From assembly GCF_003052515.2 (NCBI RefSeq), contig NZ_QARE02000002.1:367650-431649 (forward strand): a stretch of 64,000 nt of DNA, given 5' to 3'. Shown here piece by piece: positions 54,397 to 62,624 of this stretch. Within the stretch, counting starts at the first letter, position 1. Each line of letters starts with the position of its first letter. Source of the DNA: Pseudomonas sp. RIT409 (GTDB taxonomy: Bacteria > Pseudomonadota > Gammaproteobacteria > Pseudomonadales > Pseudomonadaceae). A program made the translations under genes and the position numbers. Below the pieces are notes generated by a model. It did no database searches, was not told where the DNA came from, and was given only the letters and a program-made list of their open reading frames with translations.

Positions 54397-55731
54397 ATGA
54401 CAATCTCTGTTCTGAACCCGAACAGCAGCCTCGCCGAGGTTGTGAATGCCGAAAAGGCGCTGATCCGCAAGGTGGCATGGCGCTTGATGCCATTGATCAT
54501 GGTCTGTTACCTGTTCGCCTTCTTCGACCGCATCAACATCAGCTTCGCGAAATTCCAGCTACAGACCGACCTGAGCTTGAGCGACACCGCCTACGGCCTG
54601 GGTGCGAGCCTGTTCGTCATTGGCTACGTGCTGTTCGAGGTGCCGAGCAACATCATGCTGTACAAGGTCGGCGCCCGCCGTTGGATCGCCCGCATCATGA
54701 TTTCCTGGGGTGTCGCCACGGCACTGATGGTGTTCGTCAATGCCGACTGGCAGTTCTATGTGCTGCGCTTCATCATCGGCGCCATGGAGGCCGGTTTCGC
54801 GCCGGGCGTGTTGTTCTATCTGACGCTCTGGTTCCCGCAAACCTACCGCGGACGCATCACCTCGACGCTGTTCCTGGCCTCTGCTTTCGCAGGCCTGCTC
54901 GGCGCGCCGATCTCCGGCCTGGTGCTGGGGCAAATGGATGGCGTGATGCACATGCGCGGCTGGCACTGGCTGTTCCTGCTGGGCGGTGTCCCCTGCGTGT
55001 TGCTCGGTCTGGCGGTACTGAAGGTCCTCAAGGACCGTGTCGAGGACGCCCCGTGGCTGACCGACTCGGAAAAAACCTACCTCTCCAGCCGTATTGCCCA
55101 GCACGAACCCAACAAGCACGGCTCGCTGCTGACGGCCTTGAAAATGCCCGGCTTCCTGATGCTCGGCCTGATCTATTTCCTGATTCAGGTGGCGTCCTAC
55201 GGCCTTAACTTCTGGGCACCGCAGCTGATTCGTAGCGCAGGCGTCGACAGCCCGGTCGTGATCGGCCTGCTGACTTCGATTCCCTATATTTGCGGGGCCA
55301 TCAGCATGGTCGTCGTCGGTCGCCTGTCCGATGCCAGTGGCGAGCGACGCAAATTCGTCTGTGGCCTCGTCGTGCTCGGCGCCATCGGCTTCTTCAGTGC
55401 CGGCATCTTCGCTCAGCACACCAGCCTGCTGATCCTCTCGCTGGCCATGCTGGGCGGCGGTATCGTAGCGTCCATCCCGGCCTTCTGGACCCTTCCGCCC
55501 AAACTCTTGGCAGGGGCTGGCGCGGGCGCGGCGGGCGGCATCGCATTGATCAACACGCTGGGGCAGTTCGGCGGCATCGTCAGCCCCATCATGGTCGGCA
55601 GCATCAAAGACATGACCGGCAGCACCACGCCTGCGCTGTACGTGATTGGTGTCACCAGTGTGATCGCGGCTGGGTTGTTGCTGTGGGCGCTGCCAGAGAA
55701 ATTGCGCACGCTGGATAAGAGCGAGCATTGA
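54397..55731 (+). CDS. MFS transporter (anion:cation symporter type)
   Basis: 444-residue inner-membrane carrier with 12 predicted helices and the ACS-family start WRLMPLIMVCYLFAFFDRIN followed by ISFAKFQLQTDLSLSD. The motif-A region LYKVGARRWIARIM lies between helices 2 and 3. Relatives take up tartrate, phthalate, 4-hydroxyphenylacetate or similar organic acids. Its place after the CoA-transferase and lyase genes suggests that it imports their substrate. A long inverted repeat follows the stop. Confidence 0.92.
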   Translation: MTISVLNPNSSLAEVVNAEKALIRKVAWRLMPLIMVCYLFAFFDRINISFAKFQLQTDLSLSDTAYGLGASLFVIGYVLFEVPSNIMLYKVGARRWIARIMISWGVATALMVFVNADWQFYVLRFIIGAMEAGFAPGVLFYLTLWFPQTYRGRITSTLFLASAFAGLLGAPISGLVLGQMDGVMHMRGWHWLFLLGGVPCVLLGLAVLKVLKDRVEDAPWLTDSEKTYLSSRIAQHEPNKHGSLLTALKMPGFLMLGLIYFLIQVASYGLNFWAPQLIRSAGVDSPVVIGLLTSIPYICGAISMVVVGRLSDASGERRKFVCGLVVLGAIGFFSAGIFAQHTSLLILSLAMLGGGIVASIPAFWTLPPKLLAGAGAGAAGGIALINTLGQFGGIVSPIMVGSIKDMTGSTTPALYVIGVTSVIAAGLLLWALPEKLRTLDKSEH

Positions 55732-55736
55732 GTTTT

Positions 55737-55796
55737 CCTGCAAACACCAACTCCCCGATGAAGCCACGCATTCATCAAGGAGGCGGTGTTTGCAGG
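55737..55796. repeat. 60-bp inverted repeat after the MFS gene
   Basis: CCTGCAAACACC (55737-55748) is perfectly complementary to GGTGTTTGCAGG (55785-55796); an inner GATGAA/TTCATC pair (55757-55762, 55771-55776) and CTCC/GGAG extend the fold. It lies between convergent genes and can act as a bidirectional terminator or be a REP-like element. Confidence 0.6.
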
Positions 55797-55920
55797 ATTT
55801 GTAGACGTTGATCGGCGTGCGCGTTGAACGCTGCTCGGGCAAAAACAGGCGACGCTTCGCATTCCGGCGGTGACGTCATGGCGATCGCCACCCACGCCGA
55901 AATCGCTTCACACGTTGCCA

Positions 55921-56181
55921 TCAGTTGTCCTGGGCACAGTTCTGCGCGATGGTCCGGTAGCCGACCGCCTGCTTCTGACCCATCGAGTCCAGATAAGTCA
56001 GTTGAGCATTGACCACGCCGCACGAAGCACTGCCTTCGTTCACCGACAACACCTTGGCAATGTCCAGATGATCGCCGTACATGTACTGATGGGGTTTCAC
56101 GGCGTCGGCTGCATTGGCGCCGACAGCGGCCAGACTGAAAACAGCGAACAGGGAAGCGAGAGTCAGGTTTTTCCAGTTCAT
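55921..56181 (-). CDS. DUF2790 family secreted small protein
   Basis: 86-residue exported protein. The signal peptide is MNWKNLTLASLFAVFSLAAV with cleavage near ANA-AD. The mature part HQYMYGDHLDIAKVLSVNEG is the conserved DUF2790 motif, and two Cys (SCGVV, QNCAQDN) could form a disulfide. Pseudomonas genomes carry several such proteins, some induced by copper or other stress; the role of this one is unknown. The start at 56181 follows AGGAGAC. Confidence 0.8.
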   Translation of the reverse strand: MNWKNLTLASLFAVFSLAAVGANAADAVKPHQYMYGDHLDIAKVLSVNEGSASCGVVNAQLTYLDSMGQKQAVGYRTIAQNCAQDN

Positions 56182-56351
56182 GGGGTGTCTCCTTGCGTTG
56201 AATGAGTGTGTTCGAGAGGCTCTGTGCCGTCTCGTTGGGTTCATTTAACGCCCCGCACGTATACCGGATGTGTCGTTGAACGGGGATGAACGCAACCGCG
56301 CGTATCAATGTGGCGCTCAGATACACAGCGATACAAACCTGCTCGTCATCC

Positions 56352-56400
56352 CCCCAAAAAAATACGGCGCACGGATGGCGAAGCATCCGTGCGCCGTATT
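56352..56400 (-). terminator. Strong intrinsic terminator of the DUF3597 gene
   Basis: A perfect 17-bp stem (56361-56377 with 56384-56400) around the loop GCGAAG, with an A-run on the + strand at 56356-56362 that reads as a T tract leftwards. It begins 8 bases after the DUF3597 stop. Confidence 0.94.
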
Positions 56401-56407
56401 TCCTCAA

Positions 56408-56806
56408 TCAGTGCAGCAATTCAGCAGGAACCTCCCCGCCGTTTTGCGAGATTTTGGCCAGCACGGCTTTGTGCAGCCAGATATTCATTGCGGCGGAGTC
56501 TTCCGTGGAACCGGTATACCCGAGCTCTTGGGCCAACTCTTTTCGATTGGCCAGGCTGCTGTCGATGTTCAGCAACTTCAGAAGATCGACGATGGAGGTC
56601 CGCCAGTTCAAGCCCGGATGCTGCGCGGAAAGCGCCTCGAGCTTGGCGGTGACATCCACCGGCGCTCCGGTGGCTGGGGTCACGGTGCCCGGAGCAGGAG
56701 GCACCGTTCCAGAGGGCGGCGCGACGGTCGGATCAGATGGGGTCGGTGTGCTGGCTTCGGCATGTTTGATTCCCAAGGCATCCAGAATCTTATTGAAAAA
56801 GCTCAT
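56408..56806 (-). CDS. DUF3597 domain protein
   Basis: 132-residue protein. It starts MSFFNKILDALGIKHAEAS, a short amphipathic helix, then a Pro/Thr/Ala linker (about 20-50) and a helical DUF3597 domain (DVTAKLEALSAQHPGLNWRT, SIVDLLKLLNIDSSLANRKE, MNIWLHKAVLAKISQNGGEV). Structures of the domain are known but a function is not. The start at 56806 follows GAAAGGAATTGTC. The gene is monocistronic with a strong terminator. Confidence 0.82.
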   Translation of the reverse strand: MSFFNKILDALGIKHAEASTPTPSDPTVAPPSGTVPPAPGTVTPATGAPVDVTAKLEALSAQHPGLNWRTSIVDLLKLLNIDSSLANRKELAQELGYTGSTEDSAAMNIWLHKAVLAKISQNGGEVPAELLH

Positions 56807-57239
56807 GACAATTCCTTTCGTGAGTGATCGTTCAGTCCGGGTGATGACCACAGGCAAACCGCCAGTGATTACAAGCGCGTCATCCCCTGTTCGCGACGAC
56901 TGACGTGGTTGAACCGACACCGAGTACCGAAGCCTGCAAACGCTGGAAATGCCTCGGCACCACGCGGTACAGCGCATGGGCGATGCAATGAGAGGACGGT
57001 CAAAACGGCTTCCATCGCTGGAAATGGGATCGTCACTGCCAGGTGCGTCAGCAGTTCAATAATCGGGGCAGCGCAGTCAACGTCGAGCACGGCCGCTATT
57101 CACTTGAGTCATCGGCGCAGGCATCAGTTCCGGTTAACGGAGCGACGTGGGCGCTATCAGATGAGTGGTGCCGTCCCATCCGTGAAGAACAGGACAGCGG
57201 TCGCTTCGGCGCGAAACCTCTAACGCCCACATCCAAATG
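56807..57239. other. Gene-free stretch
   Basis: I see no convincing gene in these 433 bases. Open frames on both strands lack ribosome sites, recognisable domains and normal composition. The left end should contain the promoter of the DUF3597 gene. The right end has no clear terminator for the SPFH gene that stops at 57240. Confidence 0.5.
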
Positions 57240-58571
57240 TCATTTGACGACCTTCAAGTCGATCGCCAGATCCCGCGCCGCCTTGGTGGCCAAGACACTC
57301 ATGAACTGATTCAACTCATCCTGACGCCCCGTTGCGCCCCCTTGCCCGGCACCCATGGTGACACTCGGCACGGGCGCCTGAGCCGCAGCGTGTGCCCAGG
57401 CTTTATTGATCTCTACGAGGGCATCGAGCTTGGACTGCAAAGCCCCGTCGGCCTTGATGGTTGCCTCGCGGGCATGGGCTTCGGCATCCGCGGTGATGGT
57501 GGTCGCCTGTGCCATCGTCGTTGCCTTATCCCGTAGCAACTCGGCAGTCTGCTTCTCGATCTCCGCCCGACTGCGCTCGCGTTCGGCATTGATGACCGCC
57601 AATTGCTTCTCGGTTTCAGCCTGCGTAGTGCGCTCGATCTGATCGCGCAAGGTCTCCTGCCGTTTGGCTTCGACCTCCTTCTCTCCGCGTGCGGTCACCA
57701 GACGCTTTTCTTCCTCCTCCTTCAAACGGTTCTGCCGCGCAACGGCAAGCTCTGCAAGCGCCTGCTGCACTTTGACCATACGCTGCTTGTACTGAGGGTT
57801 CGGGTCGGTATTGGTAATCCGTGCTTCGACCACTTCCACCCCAAACTTGCGGAATTGCTGTTGCTTGCGAATCGGGATGTTCTTGCTGTCCACCACCTTC
57901 TCGGTGACGTACTGGCTGGCGGTGTTGCTGCCGTAGTTGCCTTGATCGGTACCGGCCTGAAGAATCGCCGTCTGCTTGGGCAGATCACCCCTCGGCCCGC
58001 GAACCTCTCGACGCTTGATCAGATAAAGGCCTTCATTGAGCTGGTTCTCGAACTCCGCGGCGAACTCACTCCGTGCACCGGCGTAGTAGTCATCGGCCGT
58101 CATTAGCGAGGCCGTGGCTTGCAGCGTTTCCTTGATGGCAGGCAGCAAGGCCGTGCGAATGAAGTTGTCAGGGTTGCGATATTCCTGCGCGATGGTCAGG
58201 AACGCAGCGCCGCTGGGCAGCCGAAACCGTGCAGACGACTCGACCTTCGCATCCACGTTGCCCAAAAACACGATCGGAAATGCCTCGATCGTTGCCCCCA
58301 ACGCGTCGTTCTCCGGGTTCCTGTCATCCTTGTCGATAACCAGCACCGACTGCACGCTGACCGCCTTCTTCCACGGCGTGGCGCGCCCGAACCATTTGGT
58401 GGAATAACCCACGTCGTCGACGATCTTCTCGTCACCGAAGATCGTTCGCACATGGGTCATGTAACCCGCTTCGTTGTAAAAAAAGACGCTGGTGAACAAC
58501 AACGGAATGGCGATCAATGCCGCCAAAGGCGGCAGCAGGTATTTCAGCAGATTCTTATCGAGCTTCAGCAT
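57240..58571 (-). CDS. SPFH-domain membrane protein (flotillin-like)
   Basis: 443-residue protein with an N-terminal membrane anchor (LLKYLLPPLAALIAIPLLF), an SPFH domain to about residue 260, and a long charged coiled coil (EEEEKRLVTARGEKEVEAKR ... ERSRAEIEKQTAELLRDKAT, about 275-390) ending in an Ala/Gln-rich tail. It differs from the QmcA-type protein at 3882 in its anchor, length and helical tail. No NfeD partner is adjacent. The start MLKLDKNLLKY is preferred over one ten codons upstream. The role is probably membrane-domain scaffolding. Confidence 0.82.
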   Translation of the reverse strand: MLKLDKNLLKYLLPPLAALIAIPLLFTSVFFYNEAGYMTHVRTIFGDEKIVDDVGYSTKWFGRATPWKKAVSVQSVLVIDKDDRNPENDALGATIEAFPIVFLGNVDAKVESSARFRLPSGAAFLTIAQEYRNPDNFIRTALLPAIKETLQATASLMTADDYYAGARSEFAAEFENQLNEGLYLIKRREVRGPRGDLPKQTAILQAGTDQGNYGSNTASQYVTEKVVDSKNIPIRKQQQFRKFGVEVVEARITNTDPNPQYKQRMVKVQQALAELAVARQNRLKEEEEKRLVTARGEKEVEAKRQETLRDQIERTTQAETEKQLAVINAERERSRAEIEKQTAELLRDKATTMAQATTITADAEAHAREATIKADGALQSKLDALVEINKAWAHAAAQAPVPSVTMGAGQGGATGRQDELNQFMSVLATKAARDLAIDLKVVK

Positions 58572-58691
58572 CGTCAGGCCCCTTGCGAACGAGGGGCGCA
58601 TCTTTTCAGCGTTGGCTCAGCGAGTCTGTCGGAAGAATCTGAACGACGCGTGGGGCATGCCTCTTTGCTACAAGAGGCGCGCTACAACGGG

Positions 58692-59045
58692 TCAAACGTT
58701 CCTGTGCACAGATGGCAACGACGACCACGACTCACTGGCGTTGCGACTTAACGGGTCAGTCGGCCTGACCGCCAACCCCGCCAGCGACGCCTCAACCAGC
58801 GCCTTGGCCGCCTCGATCTGATGCACGACAGACCGAGCCAACGGGCGAAACTCCGCAGTGCAATTGTCGGCCGACTCATAGGCGGTCGCGGCAGCACAAC
58901 TGAGAAATTCCGAGACCAGCACCAACGCGTCATCGACCCGGATGCCGGATTGGACGTTGAAGAGGCTGTGGCTACCGAGATTGACGCCGAACGGGGTTGA
59001 TTGAGTGACCGGCGTTTCGGGTGGGTGGGGGGTGGATTGGATCAT
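58692..59045 (-). CDS. DUF6124/DUF3077 family protein
   Basis: 117-residue soluble protein of a Pseudomonas-specific family. The conserved core is LFNVQSGIRVDDALVLVSEF, then LSCAAATAYESADN and ARSVVHQIEAAKALVEASLA. Function is unknown; the family is often multicopy. The ATG follows ACCAAGGAATGTAGCC. Its leader can fold so that the ribosome site is paired (see the next entry), suggesting translational control. Confidence 0.8.
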   Translation of the reverse strand: MIQSTPHPPETPVTQSTPFGVNLGSHSLFNVQSGIRVDDALVLVSEFLSCAAATAYESADNCTAEFRPLARSVVHQIEAAKALVEASLAGLAVRPTDPLSRNASESWSSLPSVHRNV

Positions 59046-59180
59046 GGCTACATTCCTTGGTGAGTGAAGCCGACACCCTCCGCTGTCAAACAGAATGGGT
59101 GGCAGCTGTACGCGGGTTGACAGACCAGTCACCAAAGAACCTGGCGCACATGAAAGTGCCCCACATACAGCCGCCATAGC
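59046..59180 (-). promoter_or_regulatory. Structured leader with anti-Shine-Dalgarno
   Basis: On the - strand GGCGGCTGTA (59175-59166) can pair with TACAGCTGCC (59110-59101) in a 10-bp helix with one G-U. Inside it, CTTTGGTGA (59137-59129) is complementary, with one G-U, to TCACCAAGG (59063-59055), which contains the Shine-Dalgarno AAGG nine bases before the ATG. The two helices together would form a pseudoknot. It looks like an RNA switch or an sRNA/thermosensor-type control element. The rest of the 414-base gap up to the IS66 relic shows no gene. Confidence 0.5.
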
Positions 59181-59456
59181 GGTCCACGCGATCCGACGGC
59201 TCGCAGGACGTATAACGAATGTTGCTTCTCGGTGGATTCGGTCTGTCAAAACCGGCCGCTGAACCAGCGACGCGAGGAGGGTATGCCGTGATCCCAAGAA
59301 CCGCAACGCGCGGGGAGGATAGCGGCAAAAATCAGAAGCGTCTTACAGGATCTGGTTTGTTTTGTGGGGGGATGTGTCGGTTGTGTGTAAACGCCCCGTG
59401 AGCCCCACATTCAAAGCGCGAAGCTGATCGCCAATGCTGTGCTCTCAATTTCTCTC

Positions 59457-60426
59457 TGGAGCTAGCCGCCATGATGCGCCCCGACGCCAAAGTCGAAAAA
59501 GTCTATCCACCCCCCAAACCTGTCGACTTCCGACGGCGAAGAGACCAGCGAGCAACTGGACATTGTGCCGATGCAGATCTGTGTCATCAAACAAAGCCGT
59601 AAGGTCTACGGTTGCCGTGGCTGTGAGGCAGCCTCGTGTCCAGCTGTTGAAAGAGCCGGATCGAGACCGACCAGTCAATCCTGGATGTGGGTGCAAGCCA
59701 GCGGCCCCCTAGATCGAAAGTCGTGCTGTTTGACTCCACTTCCAGCGTGCGCAGGACGTGCCGTTGCGATTGCTGGAAAGTAATCGTGGCTATGTCATGA
59801 CCGATGATTATGTCGGCTATGACGCGTTTGCGCTGCGGCTAAGCATCGAGCGACTTGCATGCCTGGCCCATGCGCGACCCAAGTTACTGGACGCGCAAAA
59901 GGTGCAGCCCAAGGGTAAAGCCGGGCGGGCCGATATCGCTCTGGCAATAATCAACAAGCTTTATGGCATCGAACGCGAGTTCGAGGACGTCAGCGATGAA
60001 TAGCAGTTTATCGGTCGGTAGGAGAAAAGCCTGTTGGCCCTGACGCAACTGAAAAGCTGGCTGGATAAAACCCAGTCGCAGGTAACGGCACAAAGTCCGC
60101 TGGGCAAAGCGGTGTATTATCTGGCGAACAACCGGAGTCGGCTGGAGCGCTATGTCGAAGCGGGTTACTTGCCCATCGACAACAATGCGGCCTAAAGAGC
60201 GATTAAGCCGTCTGTCATAGGGCACAAGGCCTGGCTGTTCAGCGATACTGTCAACGGCGCCAGAGCTAGCATGAAGACCTATAGTCTGGTCGAGACCGAG
60301 AAGGTCACCGGTCAGGAGCCTCACACGTGGCGGCGCCACGTACTTGAGCGTCTGCCGCAAGCGTCGTCGGTAGCAGACTACGAAGCGCTGCTACTATGGA
60401 ACTGCTCGCCAGAGATGCCACGGTAA
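59457..60426 (+). pseudogene. IS66-family transposase (tnpC) relic
   Basis: Fragments of an IS66 transposase can be read in order. A zinc-region piece around 59533-59630 contains EQLDIVPMQICVIKQSRKVYG. Next comes a jump where the central part is missing. The DDE core follows from 59758: PLRLLESNRGYVMTDDYVGYDAF, then [44 protein letters not shown] and HVLERLPQ. From 59758 to 60426 one frame continues with only three nonsense codons, at 60001, 60019 and 60193. The last one replaces the catalytic Glu of the DNN-x-x-E-R motif. The helper genes tnpA/tnpB are absent. The element is dead. Confidence 0.85.
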
Positions 60427-60681
60427 ACGGTTAACTCGCTGTTGGGCAGGTGGGGTTTATGGATCGCGTACACGGATCTGGCTGAGATTGGGTCCGAATG
60501 TCCGGGGATTCGACAGAGAGTGGCGGCAGATTTGGTGCGGCACGACAGCGACAGATATTTTTTTGCGGGGGCGTCGAAGCAAGCGATACACGACTATGCA
60601 GGTAGTGGCTTCCAAACTGTTTGGACTCGGCGCCTTAGCCTTGGGCGAATCACTCTCATTGAAGTGAGCTGAATCAACGTT

Positions 60682-61074
60682 TTACCGAATGCCCGTCGAC
60701 TCATTCAAATAGCAAAAGGACTGAGGCGCACATCCACTCGGTATGATGTCAATGAGATCTAGGGGCATGTCATATCGACGCACTTCACGGACTGCAATGG
60801 CATGTGCGGTTGAGCGGCCATCGAAGTAGTTGCTAAAGAATTTTTTGCTAATGCCCGAGTGCTTCTTGGTTTCCTGCCAGATTTTTTCTGGCTTATCAGA
60901 TAAGACTACATCGAAATCGAATTCTCCTATCACCTTGCCGATTGGCAAGGTGGCATAGATGACAACTGTCTTTACACTAGGATTTTTAAAAATAGCTTTG
61001 CGAAACTCAAATCTTTTGGTCCCTGCCAAAATTTTTTCGGCATACTCTGGTTTAATTGACAATAAGACCTTCAT
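60682..61074 (-). CDS. ASCH-domain protein
   Basis: 130-residue protein with an ASCH (PUA-like) fold: MKVLLSIKPEYAEKILAGTK with RFEFRKAIFK at the start, then VKTVVIYATLPIGKVIGEFD, SGISKKFFSNYFDGRSTAHA and APQSFCYLNE. ASCH proteins bind RNA or nucleotides; E. coli YqfB, of this fold, is an N4-acetylcytidine amidohydrolase, and another member has ribonuclease activity. Which applies here is unknown. Its ATG lies 23 bases inside the 3' end of the upstream GNAT gene, so translation is coupled. Base composition is AT-rich compared with the core genome. Confidence 0.8.
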   Translation of the reverse strand: MKVLLSIKPEYAEKILAGTKRFEFRKAIFKNPSVKTVVIYATLPIGKVIGEFDFDVVLSDKPEKIWQETKKHSGISKKFFSNYFDGRSTAHAIAVREVRRYDMPLDLIDIIPSGCAPQSFCYLNESTGIR

Positions 61075-62095
61075 TCACTTCTCCTTTGGCTGCAATGGAT
61101 TGCAGCTGTTTATCGGATATCTTAAAAAATCCCCAGTAAGGAGATGATAGGCCCAACTCTTCAATGAGGGTAGCGCGGTTAACACGCCTTTTGAAGGCGA
61201 TATTATACGTAAACTTGAAAACATGGAAGTATTTTTTTGATTTCCAGAACATTTCAAGCTCGGCGTGATTGAATACGCTATGGGCACGACAATATCTAAA
61301 GAATTCTTCTTTGGTAGAAAATTCATGAATATTTTTATAGTCTTCAATAACCCCAATAGATGTGGCGACTGATCGGTAATGTGCGGGACCTTGATCATCC
61401 GATGTACGGTAAATCACTATCACGTCACCTGGTTTCAGAACTTCCACTCCTTTCATCGCGCAAAGATAGACTTTATGAATGCTATTCGCGCTTGAAACAT
61501 CTTCGACTATGTCACTTCGTTCATTTCTCAGCATCGAGTCAGGTAGTAATCTTGTGTGCCACATTGGCCAAAGCGAGAGCACATAGCAGTTTGCGTTTCG
61601 CAGGTTTACCTTTGGATAGCTCAAATAAAAATTATCAAAAGGCAGCTCTAGAGATTTTAACATCACTTGCTCGGTTCCGTTCTTTGTGTGCTTGTGTCCG
61701 ATAGAATTAAACCCATATCGATTTAAAAGTCGGATAAGCCCTTGGTGCTCCTCGAAAACGGTCACATAGATTTCAGCGGCTGAAGAATGTACGGCGTGGT
61801 CAAGAATTTTCTTCACGAACCTCTCGCCCATCTTCGTGCCGTGTGCATTGATTTTCATTGTGCCCACTTTGATTCTGGTTTTGGGAGGCAGAGGTGGAGT
61901 TACATCATCGATTATGCCGTCTTCTGTTTTCAGGTAAAGAAAACCCTGAATTCCTTCTTCGTTTTCGAACACATATGCTGACTGCTCTGACTTGCTAACA
62001 AACCAATCGGTAAACTCTGAGTAGGCTGCTTTCAAAGAGTCGAAAAAGCTATCAGACAAATTAATGGTTTTAAATTTTTTCTGCTCAAGTTCCAT
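61052..62095 (-). CDS. GNAT acetyltransferase with PUA/EVE-like C-terminal domain
   Basis: 347-residue two-part protein. Residues 1-155 have a GNAT-like pattern (AYVFENEEGIQGFLYLKTED; VGTMKINAHGTKMGERFVKK, the likely acetyl-CoA loop; VFEEHQGLIRLLNRYGFNSI). Residues about 170-345 resemble a PUA/EVE-type nucleic-acid-binding domain (GVEVLKPGDVIVIYRTSDDQ, SVATSIGVIEDYKNI, NIAFKRRVNRATLIEELGL). The start MELEQKKFKTIN at 62095 is one base after the upstream ATPase stop; a longer frame would overlap that gene. The target of acetylation is unknown. Confidence 0.72.
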   Translation of the reverse strand: MELEQKKFKTINLSDSFFDSLKAAYSEFTDWFVSKSEQSAYVFENEEGIQGFLYLKTEDGIIDDVTPPLPPKTRIKVGTMKINAHGTKMGERFVKKILDHAVHSSAAEIYVTVFEEHQGLIRLLNRYGFNSIGHKHTKNGTEQVMLKSLELPFDNFYLSYPKVNLRNANCYVLSLWPMWHTRLLPDSMLRNERSDIVEDVSSANSIHKVYLCAMKGVEVLKPGDVIVIYRTSDDQGPAHYRSVATSIGVIEDYKNIHEFSTKEEFFRYCRAHSVFNHAELEMFWKSKKYFHVFKFTYNIAFKRRVNRATLIEELGLSSPYWGFFKISDKQLQSIAAKGEVNEGLIVN

Positions 62096-62096
62096 C

Positions 62097-62624
62097 TCAA
62101 TACTCCCTAAATAAAGGTGCAGCAATGTGGTTGAATTCTTCGAGGGTTGGTGCGGTGAGTTGAATAAGTGGAATACCAAGGATCCCACAAATGATATTGG
62201 CCTGTTGACGCTCTGCGAGCATGGAGGCATTTATGTCTCCCGGATGCAAAGTTCCGTCGCGCGCGGCCAATCTCGCGGCGATAGTTTCGTGGGAGTTTTC
62301 TACAAGTATCACCGCAGTTATTGAAAGGGATTCGAATATGTCGGTTGCCAATCTTACGAGATTGCCTTGCGAGTCTTTTAGTACAAAATGTCCGTCAAGT
62401 AGTAGGTATGGGGAGTCGCTCAAGCATCTACGGACAGCGGCAATTAGCGCGCTCTGGTTTTCATCAATCCCGCGGGTAAATTTGTTGACACCCCAGTCCG
62501 CATGTTCTCGCTCTGCGCGTATTAGCGAACTTGCACTGCGGTGCTTCACCCCTGTGCTTTTGGAAAATGATTCGCATAGATATGTTTTTCCAACGCCATG
62601 AATTCCAGCTACGAACACCGTCAT
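62097..62624 (-). CDS. Small P-loop ATPase/kinase-like protein
   Basis: 175-residue single-domain NTPase. Walker A is GIHGVGKT at residues 7-14 directly after the first strand, as in adenylate-kinase-like P-loop kinases, and LLLDGHFVLKD holds a Walker-B-like Asp. ENSHETIAARLAARDGT resembles a lid with Arg residues, and ILGIPLIQLTAPTLEEFNHI closes the fold. The ATG follows GGGAGGCTTT. It is the first gene of an operon with the GNAT and ASCH genes. The substrate may be a nucleotide or modified nucleoside; this is inference. Confidence 0.75.
   Translation of the reverse strand: MTVFVAGIHGVGKTYLCESFSKSTGVKHRSASSLIRAEREHADWGVNKFTRGIDENQSALIAAVRRCLSDSPYLLLDGHFVLKDSQGNLVRLATDIFESLSITAVILVENSHETIAARLAARDGTLHPGDINASMLAERQQANIICGILGIPLIQLTAPTLEEFNHIAAPLFREY

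Noticed and set aside
56909..57309. Overlapping + strand frames in the gap before the SPFH gene
   Set aside because: Basic, low-complexity translations without a ribosome site or family resemblance.
60442..60672. Open frame of 76 codons on the + strand after the IS66 relic
   Set aside because: No ribosome site or recognisable domain, and its start lies in what appears to be the right end of the IS element.
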